Source: Chryseobacterium pennae
Lineage (GTDB): Bacteria; Bacteroidota; Bacteroidia; Flavobacteriales; Weeksellaceae
DNA length: 64,000 nt
NCBI RefSeq assembly: GCF_003385515.1
Contig: NZ_QNVT01000001.1
Location: forward strand, 310,001 to 374,000
Direction: 5' to 3'
Part shown: positions 8,183 to 17,337 of the stretch, one piece after another
Layout: the number at the start of each line of letters is the position of its first letter
Numbering within the stretch: the first letter of the stretch is position 1
Program-made: the position numbers and the translations under genes
The notes under the pieces: model-generated
Told to the model about the DNA's origin: nothing
Databases searched by the model: none
The model's input: only the letters and a program-made list of their open reading frames with translations

Positions 8183-9718
8183 ATGAAAAAACTCACTTTA
8201 TTGATGTTTGGACTGATCCAGACATTTGCCTTTTCTCAAACCCAGGATTTAACAACATTAGCAGCAGGAGACCATGTCGGAATGAATGCACTATTTGACG
8301 ATAAGGATAATCTTTACGGCTATGTATCTATTTATTCTTATGGGAAATCCGGAGACAAAACCAAGAAATTCGAATACGTTATTCTAGATAAGAACCTCAA
8401 CCCTGTTGCCAATAAAGAGTTTGAAGGTGACATTACCGCAGCATCCTATATGGGATATGTTGACTTTAAGGGACAAATCATCTTAAAACCATCCATGATG
8501 GATTATTCTCTGGTAAAAAGCAGAGAAGTTTTCACACCCGTTTCTATGGTTATTAATCCAAAGACCAATACCATTGCCAGAAAAGTATATTATGACTATC
8601 TCGAAGATGGAAGCTTCAAAGAGATCAATGAGCCTACAAGCTGGAAAGAACAAAGGAAAGACAACCGTAGTGAGAAAAAAGAAAAGGGTTACAATTATAT
8701 TTCCGCAGTAGGAGAAACGAAAGAGGGCGGTTATTTTGCTGTAGAATATAAAGATTACGGGAAATATGTTAACAGTAACAGCCTGATGAAATTTGATGAA
8801 AATAAAAAAGAAGTATGGCGGTATCGATACAACACAGACGGTACCAAGAAAGTATATTCTACTTTAACTCCTCTGGAAAAAGATGAAAACTATATCTATT
8901 CTATCCTGAAAAAGGTAGATGATGATAAAAAAACATTCAGTCTTCTTGTCCTTGATATGAAAACAGGAAAACAGGTGGCCAATAATCCTATCACAGGAAT
9001 TACTGATAAAACCATCGAATATATTGATACTTTTATCGCCAACTACAGCGGTATTGATAATGATAAAACTTTCGATGATAAAATCGTACTGACAGGAAGA
9101 AACTATGCATCCAACGATTATGACATTGGCTTCGCCAGATTGATGATCAATAAATCAGATTTCAGCGTGAATACAAAAACCCTTGATTATAAACCGGATT
9201 TTGTTCCCTATTTACCTAAAATTGACGGACACGGCTTTGTAGAAAGCGGATATTACCTCCTGACAAAAGATTTATATTTCATGAGTGACGGAAGTGTAGG
9301 TATCCTTTCTGAAAAATATAAACCTGCAGGCCAGTATAATGCTCCAAAAACAACAGATCTCGTATACCTGTATACAGATAAAGATTTTAAAATCAAAGAC
9401 CTTAAAGTCCTGGAAAAAGAAAAAACAAAATGGGTTGTGAATAGCGACTATCTGTTTTCACAATATCTCAATGGTGGTAAAGACGTAGTTTTCTTTTACC
9501 GTGATTACCAAAAAGATGAAGTAACCAGACAAAAAAAATGGAATCTTTTCATCAATACAGTTATTGATGGAAAATTCAAGCAGGAGATTATTCCAATTTC
9601 TGAAAAGGACAACTATGAAGTCACTCCATACGTCGCCAAGGAAGGGTATATCCTTCTTCGTGAATATAATAAGAAAGATAAATACAATAAGATCCGTTTG
9701 GAAAAGCTGAACTATTAA
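8183..9718 (+). CDS. Secreted protein of unknown function
   Basis: A 511-residue protein with a signal peptide (MKKLTLLMFGLIQTFAFSQ; cleavage likely after AFS-Q). The mature part is rich in Lys, Asp and Tyr, with repeated segments of about 50-60 residues resembling beta-propeller or WD-like blades (for example 'Y-x-x-x-D-x-x-x-x-x-V-V-F-F-Y-R-D'), but I recognise no named family. No C-terminal T9SS sorting domain is visible. It is probably periplasmic or outer-membrane associated. It is monocistronic, ending at a convergent terminator. Confidence 0.75.
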   Translation: MKKLTLLMFGLIQTFAFSQTQDLTTLAAGDHVGMNALFDDKDNLYGYVSIYSYGKSGDKTKKFEYVILDKNLNPVANKEFEGDITAASYMGYVDFKGQIILKPSMMDYSLVKSREVFTPVSMVINPKTNTIARKVYYDYLEDGSFKEINEPTSWKEQRKDNRSEKKEKGYNYISAVGETKEGGYFAVEYKDYGKYVNSNSLMKFDENKKEVWRYRYNTDGTKKVYSTLTPLEKDENYIYSILKKVDDDKKTFSLLVLDMKTGKQVANNPITGITDKTIEYIDTFIANYSGIDNDKTFDDKIVLTGRNYASNDYDIGFARLMINKSDFSVNTKTLDYKPDFVPYLPKIDGHGFVESGYYLLTKDLYFMSDGSVGILSEKYKPAGQYNAPKTTDLVYLYTDKDFKIKDLKVLEKEKTKWVVNSDYLFSQYLNGGKDVVFFYRDYQKDEVTRQKKWNLFINTVIDGKFKQEIIPISEKDNYEVTPYVAKEGYILLREYNKKDKYNKIRLEKLNY

Positions 9719-9772
9719 TCTACATGAAATAGTAAGCATCCTTTTGCTACAGTAATCTTACTTACAATAAAA

Positions 9773-9805
9773 GAAACCTATCTCAAAAAATGAGATAGGT
9801 TTCCT
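9773..9805. terminator. Bidirectional terminator between convergent genes
   Basis: A perfect 13-bp stem, GAAACCTATCTCA (9773-9785) with TGAGATAGGTTTC (9791-9803), has an AAAAA loop. It serves the + gene ending at 9718 and could also stop minus-strand transcripts from the M48 gene. Confidence 0.85.
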
Positions 9806-9853
9806 AATTTTTAAAACAAGGCAAAGAAATCACCCAGGTTTTATGTAAAAACA

Positions 9854-9872
9854 TTATCCTTGACAAGGATAA
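9854..9872. repeat. Half-size CCTTGACAAGG palindrome
   Basis: TTATCCTTG-A-CAAGGATAA is a perfect 9-bp-arm palindrome sharing its core with the larger repeats at 4303 and 27227. Confidence 0.6.
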
Positions 9873-9914
9873 AATCTATCCACCTGTAAATCAGTGAGAG
9901 ATAAAATTCCAGCG

Positions 9915-11252
9915 TTATTTTGTTTTTGCAACCGTTTCAACAGACTGATAATACTCTGAAATATTTTTAATCTCATCCAGACTTAAGTTCCACATAAAAT
10001 TCAGGAACTGCTGATAACTTTCGCTTTGATTTTTGGGTTCTACCCTATCCAGATAACGGTTCAGATTATAATTTTTCCGGGCTTCGTAAATTTTGGTAAA
10101 ACATTTTCCCAACCATCCTTTATAATATTTTTCTTCTTCCCCATCCTGTAAAAACTGCATGGCTGTATAAATCCCCAGTCCATAATCTTCAGAGTGGAAA
10201 AAATTCGGAAGAATCTCCATCCTTGCTGTTTTTTTAAGCATTAGATAAGCTTCTGAAGGCTTTTCTGCCTCTACAGGGGTATTCAGCTCCGGAAAAGTTT
10301 TTTTAAGCTTTTCCAGCCTTTTAACCATTTCAGGGTGTGATGCCAAAGAATCCTTGTTCAGTTTTTCTTTATAAAAATTATAATTGTAAAGTGAAAAGTC
10401 TTCTTTTTTCATCCATTTATCTTTAAAAGCCTGTTTTGGAAGATCATAAAGCTTTTTGTAGGTCTCAATCTTAAGCTCTCTTGGCGAAACCGTATCAAAT
10501 GTCTGAAGTTTCTGAAGACCGTTTATAAATTCATTTTTCTTAAAATCACTGTTTTTAAAAATAACATATCCCAGAGAATCTGCATGAATCTCCAGATTTC
10601 TTTTTTCAACGCTTTTTTTATAAATCCTGTTTTTAAGAATGTCAAACGCTTTTTCATTGCGTCCCTGGCTTCTGCGATCTGTAGTTTCTTTAATACTCTG
10701 TACCGTAGATTTATCCAATTTATTCTGTTCCACAATATTCAGGACAGATTTTAAAGTATGGTCTTCTATTTTATGCCCTAATTCATGGGAAATTACCCCG
10801 GCAACCTGAGCTTCATTATCCATCCAGTTATACAGCCCCATATTGATGACAAAAGTGCCGTCTGCAAGACAGTAAGCATTTGGAGTATTATCTCTTGCAA
10901 TCAGAATTTTAAGATCCTGGGGAACTTTAGGATTATTTTTTCTGAGACGCTGTACCAGGGATTTAATTACAGCATCGAATTCAGATTTAAAAACAAAGTC
11001 TTTATTTCTTACCTGATTTTCAAAATCGGTCCCAAATTCTTTATAGATCTTAGACATTTCCGAACCTGTCCTTCCGGAATACTGAGACTTCAGCCCTTTG
11101 ATCAAAGCTTCATTACCGGCTGTAAAATTTCTTAGAAAATCTTTCCGCTGAAGATAGTCTGCGGTATCTATCGTTTTATAAGTCTGAGCAATTCCCACTA
11201 CTGACAGCAAGAAGCACATCAATACAATAAGTTTTCTGGTCATATTTTTCAT
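9915..11252 (-). CDS. Secreted M48-family zinc metalloprotease
   Basis: A 445-residue protein starting MKNMTRKLIVLMCFLLS with a signal peptide (cleavage after VGIAQ). The M48 motif HELGHKIEDH gives two zinc-binding His and the catalytic Glu (about residue 155-164), and EIHADSLGY about 70 residues later supplies the third ligand Glu. This resembles the BepA/Oma1-like periplasmic M48 group that clears misassembled envelope proteins, but no TPR repeats are evident and the C-terminal 200 residues are unassigned. The ATG at 11252 is used rather than the TTG just before it. A cell-envelope quality-control role is inference. Confidence 0.85.
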   Translation of the reverse strand: MKNMTRKLIVLMCFLLSVVGIAQTYKTIDTADYLQRKDFLRNFTAGNEALIKGLKSQYSGRTGSEMSKIYKEFGTDFENQVRNKDFVFKSEFDAVIKSLVQRLRKNNPKVPQDLKILIARDNTPNAYCLADGTFVINMGLYNWMDNEAQVAGVISHELGHKIEDHTLKSVLNIVEQNKLDKSTVQSIKETTDRRSQGRNEKAFDILKNRIYKKSVEKRNLEIHADSLGYVIFKNSDFKKNEFINGLQKLQTFDTVSPRELKIETYKKLYDLPKQAFKDKWMKKEDFSLYNYNFYKEKLNKDSLASHPEMVKRLEKLKKTFPELNTPVEAEKPSEAYLMLKKTARMEILPNFFHSEDYGLGIYTAMQFLQDGEEEKYYKGWLGKCFTKIYEARKNYNLNRYLDRVEPKNQSESYQQFLNFMWNLSLDEIKNISEYYQSVETVAKTK

Positions 11253-11341
11253 CAATTAAACAAAAATAATGTATTTGATGATTCATTTTCAATTTTTCAT
11301 CCAAATTATTCTAAATTTGTTAAAGACCGATTCACTAAAAA

Positions 11342-12475
11342 ATGAGAATACTAAAGTACATGATAGGAGGAGCTGTAGCCGGAGCTGCAGCAGCTTACTT
11401 TTTGGGATATGATTATTTATTCAGTGGGATTTCCAAAACGTATCTTAAAGGAAAATCAAGTGCCTATATTGATGATGGAAATCTATTCCCCAGCAATCCT
11501 ATTGCTACAGAATCTCCTATACGATGGGAAGAAGACCCTGAATACAATACCAAAGAACTACCTAAAGTTTTAGTTGATGATTTAAAACATTCTAAAACAG
11601 CCGCTTTTGTAGTGATCAGGAATGGTAAAATCCTTCATGAACAATATTGGGACGGATACAATCAGCTTTCACAGACCAATTCTTTCTCTATGGCAAAAGC
11701 GGTTACTGTTATGCTTTTGGGAAAGGCTCTCGAGGAAGGGATTATCAGCAATATTGATGAAAAACTTTCAGATTTTTATGCTGAATTTAAAGAAAAAACT
11801 TTCGGAAATGAAGTAACGCTTAAAAATCTGGCTCAAATGGAATCTGGTCTCGACTGGGATGAAAATTACAACAATCCGTTTCTTCCCAATGCCAGAGCCT
11901 ATTATGGAAAAAGCTTAGTAAAAGCTGTATTCTCAAGGAAATTTAAAGAAAAACCAGGAGTCAGATTCGAATATCAAAGTGGAGCTACACAGCTTCTTGG
12001 TTTTGCTCTGAAAAAAGCATTGAAGAAGCCGCTAGCAAGTTATCTCTCTGAAAAATTCTGGATTCCTTTGGGAATGGAACAGGATGCGAAATGGAGCACA
12101 GACGATCACGGAATAGAAAAGACCTATTGCTGTATCCATTCTAATGCAAGGGACTTTGCCAAGCTTGGACAGCTGTTTCTGAATGATGGTAAATTTGGGG
12201 ATAAGCAGATTCTTAACACAGATTTTATTAATCGAATGAGAATGCCTACAGAAAAATCTGAAAACATTTACGGAATGGGACTCTGGATTAATCATGACAA
12301 CCCGATCAAACATTATTATTTTCTGGGACTTCAAGGTCAATATATCATTATGGTTCCGGAACATAATATGGTGATTGTAAAAACAGGAAGCTATTCTAAT
12401 AATCCTAAAAATGATAGAGGAAGACCTGACCAGGTGAAGTTCCTTGTTAATGAAACCGTACAATTATTTCAATAA
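11342..12475 (+). CDS. Serine hydrolase, beta-lactamase/class C PBP-like
   Basis: A 377-residue protein with an N-terminal hydrophobic anchor (residues 7-27, glycine/alanine rich), so likely membrane-tethered and facing the periplasm. The catalytic SxxK is Ser116-Met-Ala-Lys119 and the Y-x-S motif is Tyr211-Gln-Ser213. The rest follows the beta-lactamase (Pfam 00144-type) fold, with MESGLDWDE and a late 'G-L-x-G-Q-Y' segment in place of the usual K/H-T-G box. Such proteins are often esterases or peptidases rather than antibiotic-degrading enzymes; the substrate cannot be deduced. The next gene starts five bases after its stop, suggesting an operon. Confidence 0.85.
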   Translation: MRILKYMIGGAVAGAAAAYFLGYDYLFSGISKTYLKGKSSAYIDDGNLFPSNPIATESPIRWEEDPEYNTKELPKVLVDDLKHSKTAAFVVIRNGKILHEQYWDGYNQLSQTNSFSMAKAVTVMLLGKALEEGIISNIDEKLSDFYAEFKEKTFGNEVTLKNLAQMESGLDWDENYNNPFLPNARAYYGKSLVKAVFSRKFKEKPGVRFEYQSGATQLLGFALKKALKKPLASYLSEKFWIPLGMEQDAKWSTDDHGIEKTYCCIHSNARDFAKLGQLFLNDGKFGDKQILNTDFINRMRMPTEKSENIYGMGLWINHDNPIKHYYFLGLQGQYIIMVPEHNMVIVKTGSYSNNPKNDRGRPDQVKFLVNETVQLFQ

Positions 12476-12479
12476 AAAC

Positions 12480-13091
12480 ATGGAAAAATACAGTCCAAAA
12501 ATAGACTCCTATATTGAACAGTCTCAGGATTTTGCAAAGCCGATTCTGAATTATATTCGTGAAACCGTTCATGAATGCTGCCCTGATGCAGAAGAAACCA
12601 TGAAGTGGAGTTTTCCACATTTTATATACAAAGGGAAAAATCTCTGTGCTATGGCTTCCTTCAAACAACACTGTACTTTCGGGTTCTGGCTGGAGAAGGA
12701 AATGAAAACCATTCAGGAAATTACGCAGAATATTGAAAAAAACGCTATGTTCAGCCTCGGTAAAATTACAAGAACTGAAGATCTTCCTTCAAAATCTCAG
12801 CTAAAAAAAGCCATCAAAGAAGCAATGGAACTTACGGATATGGGAGTTACCATGAAGAAAGCAGCGCCTTCCAAAACAGAAATAGAAATTCCTGATTATT
12901 TTCAATCTGCATTAAAAGCTCAGCCAAAAGCATGGGACGTTTTTGAAAAAGCCTCACCATCATTCAGAAAAGAATACATCACATGGATTGTAGATGCGAA
13001 AACAGAAGCAACCCGGAATAAAAGAATGGAACAGGCTTTAGAATGGATTGGAGAAGGAAAAGGGAGAAACTGGAAGTATGAGAGAAAGTAA
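12480..13091 (+). CDS. YdeI/DUF1801-type protein
   Basis: A 203-residue cytoplasmic protein. The N-terminal half matches the DUF1801 (YdhG-like) pattern with 'AEETMKWSFPHFIYKGKNLCAM' features (D-A-E-E-T-x-K-W at about 36-43, then F-K-Q-H-C-x-F-G-F-W). The C-terminal part has the YdeI signature 'F-x-x-A-S-P-S-x-R-K-E-Y-I-x-W-I-x-x-A-K-x-x-x-T-R-x-K-R' at about 160-190. The biochemical role of this family is not established. I use the ATG at 12480, five bases after the upstream stop, instead of an earlier in-frame ATG overlapping the hydrolase gene. Confidence 0.8.
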   Translation: MEKYSPKIDSYIEQSQDFAKPILNYIRETVHECCPDAEETMKWSFPHFIYKGKNLCAMASFKQHCTFGFWLEKEMKTIQEITQNIEKNAMFSLGKITRTEDLPSKSQLKKAIKEAMELTDMGVTMKKAAPSKTEIEIPDYFQSALKAQPKAWDVFEKASPSFRKEYITWIVDAKTEATRNKRMEQALEWIGEGKGRNWKYERK

Positions 13092-13100
13092 TGTTTAATA

Positions 13101-13376
13101 TTATTTCAAAAATACCTGAACTCCATTAATAAATTCTGCATATGTTTTTATCGTTTCGGATTTCAATATTTTACCAGTTTTAAGATCTTCAATAATAAGA
13201 TCGTAATTGTTGGTTTTTGGAAAATTAAATGTTGAAACATATATTAGTATATTTTCCTTTTGTAATCCTATAGCTGTAGTATCAGCATCCCAATAATCAA
13301 CAATTTCATATCCTGAAAAATCTTCTCTGGATATTTTGTATAGCAGATTATTGATCTCAACAGTTTTATTTTTCAT
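13101..13376 (-). CDS. Small hypothetical protein
   Basis: A 91-residue soluble protein starting MKNKTVEINNLLYKI. It is rich in Ile, Asn and Asp, with no signal peptide, membrane segment or recognised motif. The start at 13376 is preferred over an upstream in-frame ATG at 13394. It lies 32 bases past the end of umuC on the same strand, so it may ride on the umuC transcript. The function is unknown. Confidence 0.6.
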   Translation of the reverse strand: MKNKTVEINNLLYKISREDFSGYEIVDYWDADTTAIGLQKENILIYVSTFNFPKTNNYDLIIEDLKTGKILKSETIKTYAEFINGVQVFLK

Positions 13377-13408
13377 ATAACAAAAATAAAACATCTAAAA
13401 AAGTATGC

Positions 13409-14680
13409 TTAATGAAATCTAAAATTCGCTTCTGGCAGTGTATTTTTTTTCAGGAAAGCCTCATATTCAGGAGATAACTGGGCACGGCCAAAAGTATTCT
13501 CACCACTCATGCTTCCTAGCCGGACTTTATCTTTTCCATATTTCCGGTTCATGGCATCCATTGCCTTCATCACAGGAAGATGCTGATTCTGTATATCTTC
13601 TTCGAAAAGGCTGATCTGTCTTTGATCTTCGGGAACAAAATCATTTACCATCACTCCTGCCCTCTTGTAATGAAACCCATTCCTGTAAATGGCTTCAAAA
13701 AGTTCATTGACAACTCGTCCTATCAATATGGATGAATTGGTTGGGTTGGGAAGAATTTGAGTCATGGCATTTTTATACTCAGGAAGATCTTTCCTGAACC
13801 GGTTGGTCTGTACGAAGACCGTTATCATTTTACAACAGGTATTCTGCCGGCGTAATCTTTCCGAACAATACATTCCAAAAGTTTCTACCCGCTCCCGGAC
13901 TGCTTCTTTATCGGTAAGCATTTCCATAAAACTTCGGGTAACCGCAATGGATTTCTTTGGTGATGGAGCATCCAGTTCCAGCTGACGGATTCCTCTTAGT
14001 TCATGAATCATTCTTACTCCATGAATTCCCATCATCTTCCGAACCCACATTTCGGGTTTCTGAAGAAGATCCCAGGCTTTATAAACACCACTGTCATTCA
14101 TTTTGGCAGCCAACTTTCTTCCTATCCCCCAAACATCACCTATATTCAGCCATTTCAGCGCTTTTTCTATTTTTTCAGGAGTATCCATAATATAAACCCC
14201 ATTAAACTGCTCCGGAAAATCCTTTACAATTCTATTGGCTACTTTACATAAGGTTTTACTGGGCGCAATTCCTATGCTTACAGGAATGTTTTCTTTCTCC
14301 TGAATTTCAGTTTTGATTTTAGAACAATATTCGTGGATATCAATATATTTAAAGCCTGTAAGATCAAGAAAGAGTTCATCTATACTATAGATTTCATAAT
14401 CCAGAACATAAGAACGGGCAATATTTATTACCTGCTGACTTTTGTAATTATACAGCTCAAATTTGGCAGAAAAACTTTTTACATCATACTGTTTAAAAAG
14501 ATCTTTGTATTTAAATGCAGGTGCTGCCATAGGAATTCCCAGATCTTTCGCTTCCTTGCTTCGGGACACCACACAGCCATCGTTGTTGGAAAGAACCACA
14601 ACGGGCTTGCCTTCAAGGTCAGGATCCAGAGTCCTTTCACAGGAAACAAAAAAGTTATTGCAATCTACCAGCGCATACAT
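13409..14680 (-). CDS. umuC: Y-family DNA polymerase, UmuC-type
   Basis: A 423-residue translesion polymerase. It opens with MYALVDCNNFFVSCER, the first metal-binding Asp block, then PVVVLSNNDGCVVSRS. The second acidic block is YSIDELFLDLTG (about 102-113, with the catalytic Asp-Glu), followed by PVSIGIAPSKTLCKVA and the helix-hairpin-helix NIGDVWGIGRKLA. The C-terminal little-finger/DUF4113-like end matches UmuC rather than DinB. In E. coli UmuC needs UmuD'; no umuD-like gene is adjacent here. A -7 box lies at 14702-14709, and the palindromic operator of site 1 sits about 120 bases upstream. SOS-like use is likely from the family. Confidence 0.92.
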   Translation of the reverse strand: MYALVDCNNFFVSCERTLDPDLEGKPVVVLSNNDGCVVSRSKEAKDLGIPMAAPAFKYKDLFKQYDVKSFSAKFELYNYKSQQVINIARSYVLDYEIYSIDELFLDLTGFKYIDIHEYCSKIKTEIQEKENIPVSIGIAPSKTLCKVANRIVKDFPEQFNGVYIMDTPEKIEKALKWLNIGDVWGIGRKLAAKMNDSGVYKAWDLLQKPEMWVRKMMGIHGVRMIHELRGIRQLELDAPSPKKSIAVTRSFMEMLTDKEAVRERVETFGMYCSERLRRQNTCCKMITVFVQTNRFRKDLPEYKNAMTQILPNPTNSSILIGRVVNELFEAIYRNGFHYKRAGVMVNDFVPEDQRQISLFEEDIQNQHLPVMKAMDAMNRKYGKDKVRLGSMSGENTFGRAQLSPEYEAFLKKNTLPEANFRFH

Positions 14681-14701
14681 GATGATCGTGAATTATCTAT
14701 A

Positions 14702-14709
14702 CAAAATTA
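14702..14709 (-). promoter_or_regulatory. -7 box of umuC
   Basis: On the minus strand the sequence reads TAATTTTG, 21 bases before the umuC ATG. It has no copy of the nearby palindromic operator at the matching distance. Confidence 0.5.
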
Positions 14710-14797
14710 TTATTTTTCAAGAATAAAATCACTTTTTAATCAGGAATTAACATCACATTTAACACATTGAAAAACAAATGAATATTATTTTTTAATG

Positions 14798-14831
14798 CGA
14801 CATGTTTTGTCGTATTAACGTACTAATTTTG
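14798..14831 (+). promoter_or_regulatory. Composite operator-promoter, site 1
   Basis: CGACA-TGTTT-TGTCG (14798-14812) is a perfect 5+5 palindrome, followed by 11 bases and TAATTTTG (14824-14831). It faces the + strand, where no + gene follows: it would transcribe antisense to the antiporter gene. The palindrome could also act on umuC, which is divergent to the left. Confidence 0.65.
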
Positions 14832-14882
14832 TTTTCCAAAAACATTTTATTTCATAACCCTGAAAACTTTACCTCATCTTTA

Positions 14883-16466
14883 TCAAATCATCCTTAAACG
14901 CTCTTCTTCCAAATCGATCTGATATAGCTGATGACGGATAATTTCTTCATTCATCGAAATATCTTTATTGAGCTCTGAAAGAAATTTTCTTTGACTTTCC
15001 AACATTTCAAAGAGAACAGCCTTTACTTTTTCATCCATCCAATCTGTATTGTTGGTTTGATTTTTCTCTTCCCAATGTTTCAAAATCCGTTCTATCCCTG
15101 CATGGCTATTAAGTTCGCTTTCATGCTTGGTTTTAAGAAAATGATAAGTATGCTGTTTAAGCTTCTGCTTGACTTCTTTCCTTACATCTTCTTCTTTTTC
15201 TTCATCTACAAAATCATCAAATACATGTCCGTACTTAATAAAATAAGGCAATGTAAGCCCCTGCACTAAAAGAGTAAGTAAAATAACTACAAAAGTGATG
15301 AACAGAATAAGATTTCGATTGGGAAAAGGGCTTCCATTCTCAAGCGTAATAGGAATTGCTAATGCAGCAGCTAATGATACAACTCCCCTCATCCCCGTCC
15401 ACCCCAGTAAAAGGGGCATCATTAGGCGCCTTCTGACAGAAGGGATTCTGGGGGCAACAGCTGGCCGAAAAATTATTGTTGCAATCATCGCAGCATATGC
15501 ACTGATAATCCTTGCAGCAATGAGAATACCCGTCACCAGAAACCCATACTGAATAGCAGTTCCCAGAGGAATTCCTTCTGAACGTAATCCCCCCACAATC
15601 TCAGGAAGCTCCAGCCCAATGATAAGAAATACAATTCCATTCAGAATAAATACAAAACTTTCCCAGACACTATAACCTCTGATACGGCTGGTGCTATTTA
15701 GAAAAGTCATTCGCTGATTCGACATATATAATCCGCCACATACTATCGCCAATACACCGGAGCAATGAAACTGTTCTGCGATCCAGTACATCAGATAAGG
15801 TTCAATAAGTGTAAGTGCAATATCCGATGAAGCATCAGTAGGAAGGTGTTTATGTGCCTTTACAAAGATCCAGGCAAGCAACAGGCCTATTCCAGCCCCA
15901 CCAAGGACCATCCATAAAAAATCCAACGAAGCTTCCTGCCATACAAACTGCCCGGTCCCCACAGCAATTAGGGCGAAACGGAAAATAATCAGTGATGAAG
16001 CATCATTAAGCAAACTTTCACCTTCCAGAATCGCAGAGGTGGTTGTGGGTACTTTAACAAACTTCATCACAGCTCCTGTACTTACTGCATCAGGAGGAGA
16101 AACTATTCCTCCCAATAGAAACCCTAAGGCAATCGTAAATCCAGGAATAAAATAATTAGCGGTTACAGCAACCGCCAGTGCAGTAAAAAAGACCACCAGA
16201 AAGGCGAAACTTCCAATAATGCGCCACCATCGCCTCATTTCTTTAAAGGAAATAGACCATGCGGCCTCAAACAGTAAAGGAGGTAAAAAAATAAAAAAGA
16301 TAAGGTCAGGATTTATCTTTACTACTGGTAACCCGGGTATAAAGCTAACAAGAAGCCCAAATACCACCAACACGATCGGATAGGCAATTTTTAATTTGGT
16401 AGCCCACATATTCAATAGTACAATGGCTGCGATCATCGCAAGGAAGAAAGGTAAAATCGTATGCAT
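14883..16466 (-). CDS. Na+/H+ antiporter, CPA1 (NhaP-like) family
   Basis: A 527-residue polytopic inner-membrane exchanger, with about 11-12 hydrophobic segments over residues 1-400 and a charged cytoplasmic tail of about 125 residues. The CPA1 marker is the Asn-Asp pair in GESLLNDASSLIIFR (about 148-162). Also present are the FFLPPLLFEAAWS-type segment (here FFIFLPPLLFEAAW, about 54-67), GGIVSPPDAVSTGAV, and GWTGMRGVVSLAAALAIP, all typical of bacterial CPA1 exchangers. It exchanges Na+ (or K+) for H+ for pH and salt homeostasis. The exact ion is not decided by sequence. Monocistronic as far as can be seen. Confidence 0.92.
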   Translation of the reverse strand: MHTILPFFLAMIAAIVLLNMWATKLKIAYPIVLVVFGLLVSFIPGLPVVKINPDLIFFIFLPPLLFEAAWSISFKEMRRWWRIIGSFAFLVVFFTALAVAVTANYFIPGFTIALGFLLGGIVSPPDAVSTGAVMKFVKVPTTTSAILEGESLLNDASSLIIFRFALIAVGTGQFVWQEASLDFLWMVLGGAGIGLLLAWIFVKAHKHLPTDASSDIALTLIEPYLMYWIAEQFHCSGVLAIVCGGLYMSNQRMTFLNSTSRIRGYSVWESFVFILNGIVFLIIGLELPEIVGGLRSEGIPLGTAIQYGFLVTGILIAARIISAYAAMIATIIFRPAVAPRIPSVRRRLMMPLLLGWTGMRGVVSLAAALAIPITLENGSPFPNRNLILFITFVVILLTLLVQGLTLPYFIKYGHVFDDFVDEEKEEDVRKEVKQKLKQHTYHFLKTKHESELNSHAGIERILKHWEEKNQTNNTDWMDEKVKAVLFEMLESQRKFLSELNKDISMNEEIIRHQLYQIDLEEERLRMI

Positions 16467-16592
16467 TTAGTATTGTGTTTTTTATCAATTCATATTTACC
16501 ACTTCTATTTGGTTTTTAAAAGCTAAAAATTATTTTTTTATCAATTTTCTGCTTGAATCCCGCTTAATAAATTTTAAAATTCAATCCAGATA

Positions 16593-16626
16593 CGTCAAGT
16601 TTCGTCGCTTTGCGACTATATATTTG
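16593..16626 (+). promoter_or_regulatory. Composite operator-promoter, site 2 (M15 peptidase)
   Basis: CGTCA-AGTTT-CGTCG (16593-16607), 11 bases, then TATATTTG (16619-16626). The peptidase ATG is at 16646, giving a short leader. Confidence 0.75.
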
Positions 16627-16645
16627 TTTCCTAACAGTATAAACT

Positions 16646-17146
16646 ATGGATAAGGTAACATTAGAAAGAATTCAGAAACTTCACCCATTGGTAAGAGATG
16701 AAGTAAAGCTGATTATTAAGGAATGTGATGAAGTACTCACAGGCAGAGCTAAGGTAAGAATCACACAAGGATTAAGGTCTTTTGAAGAGCAGGAAAAGCT
16801 ATATGCCATCGGGAGAATTACTTCCGGTAAAAAGGTAACAAATGCCAAGGCGGGACAGAGTATTCACAACTATGGTCTTGCTGTTGATATATGCCTTATT
16901 ATTGACGGAAAAACAGCCAGTTGGGATACAGTAAAAGACTGGGATAATGACAAAGTAGCAGATTGGTACGAATGTGTAAAAATTTTCGCCAAACACGGCT
17001 GGGATTGGGGCGGAAACTGGAAAACATTTAAGGACCTTCCTCACTTCGAAAAAAAGACAATTCCATCGAAGAAAGGATCTGTAAAAACCAGTTGGAGAAA
17101 GCTTTTGAAGATGCCGAGAGATCAACAAAATTATGTTGTTTTTTAA
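16646..17146 (+). CDS. M15-family peptidoglycan peptidase (endolysin-like)
   Basis: A 166-residue zinc peptidase of the VanY/CwlK/T5-endolysin type (M15). The zinc site is visible as SIHNYGLAVD (His74 and Asp81) and LPHFE (His133), with the family's 'T-Q-G-L-R-S-F-E-E-Q' substrate-site block at 40-49. These enzymes cut the peptide stem (often L-Ala-D-Glu) of peptidoglycan. There is no signal peptide or membrane segment, as in phage endolysins, so it would need another route to the wall. It has its own copy of the shared operator and is followed by the phospholipase gene with another copy. A lytic role is inference. Confidence 0.88.
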   Translation: MDKVTLERIQKLHPLVRDEVKLIIKECDEVLTGRAKVRITQGLRSFEEQEKLYAIGRITSGKKVTNAKAGQSIHNYGLAVDICLIIDGKTASWDTVKDWDNDKVADWYECVKIFAKHGWDWGGNWKTFKDLPHFEKKTIPSKKGSVKTSWRKLLKMPRDQQNYVVF

Positions 17147-17174
17147 TCCTTTTTATTTGAAATTAATTAAAACA

Positions 17175-17208
17175 CGTCAAGTTCTGTCGCTTCTCCGTCC
17201 TACCTTTG
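17175..17208 (+). promoter_or_regulatory. Composite operator-promoter, site 3 (patatin)
   Basis: CGTCA-AGTTC-TGTCG (17175-17189), 11 bases, then TACCTTTG (17201-17208). The downstream gene starts at 17338, so the leader is about 125 bases. I see no ORF of note in that leader. Confidence 0.75.
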
Positions 17209-17337
17209 TTTTACAAAGAACCGCTAAAAGCAACATGATCTGACTATGGAATTCAAACATTTTTTCTGACTAAAAGCTATTGATTCCACCAGATTATATT
17301 GCAATGTGTCCTTTAAAAAAACAATTAACAATATAAC

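Noticed and set aside
11342..12475. Antibiotic-resistance beta-lactamase
   Set aside because: The fold fits, but the third motif is not the usual KTG/HTG and a membrane anchor is present; a general serine hydrolase is the safer call.
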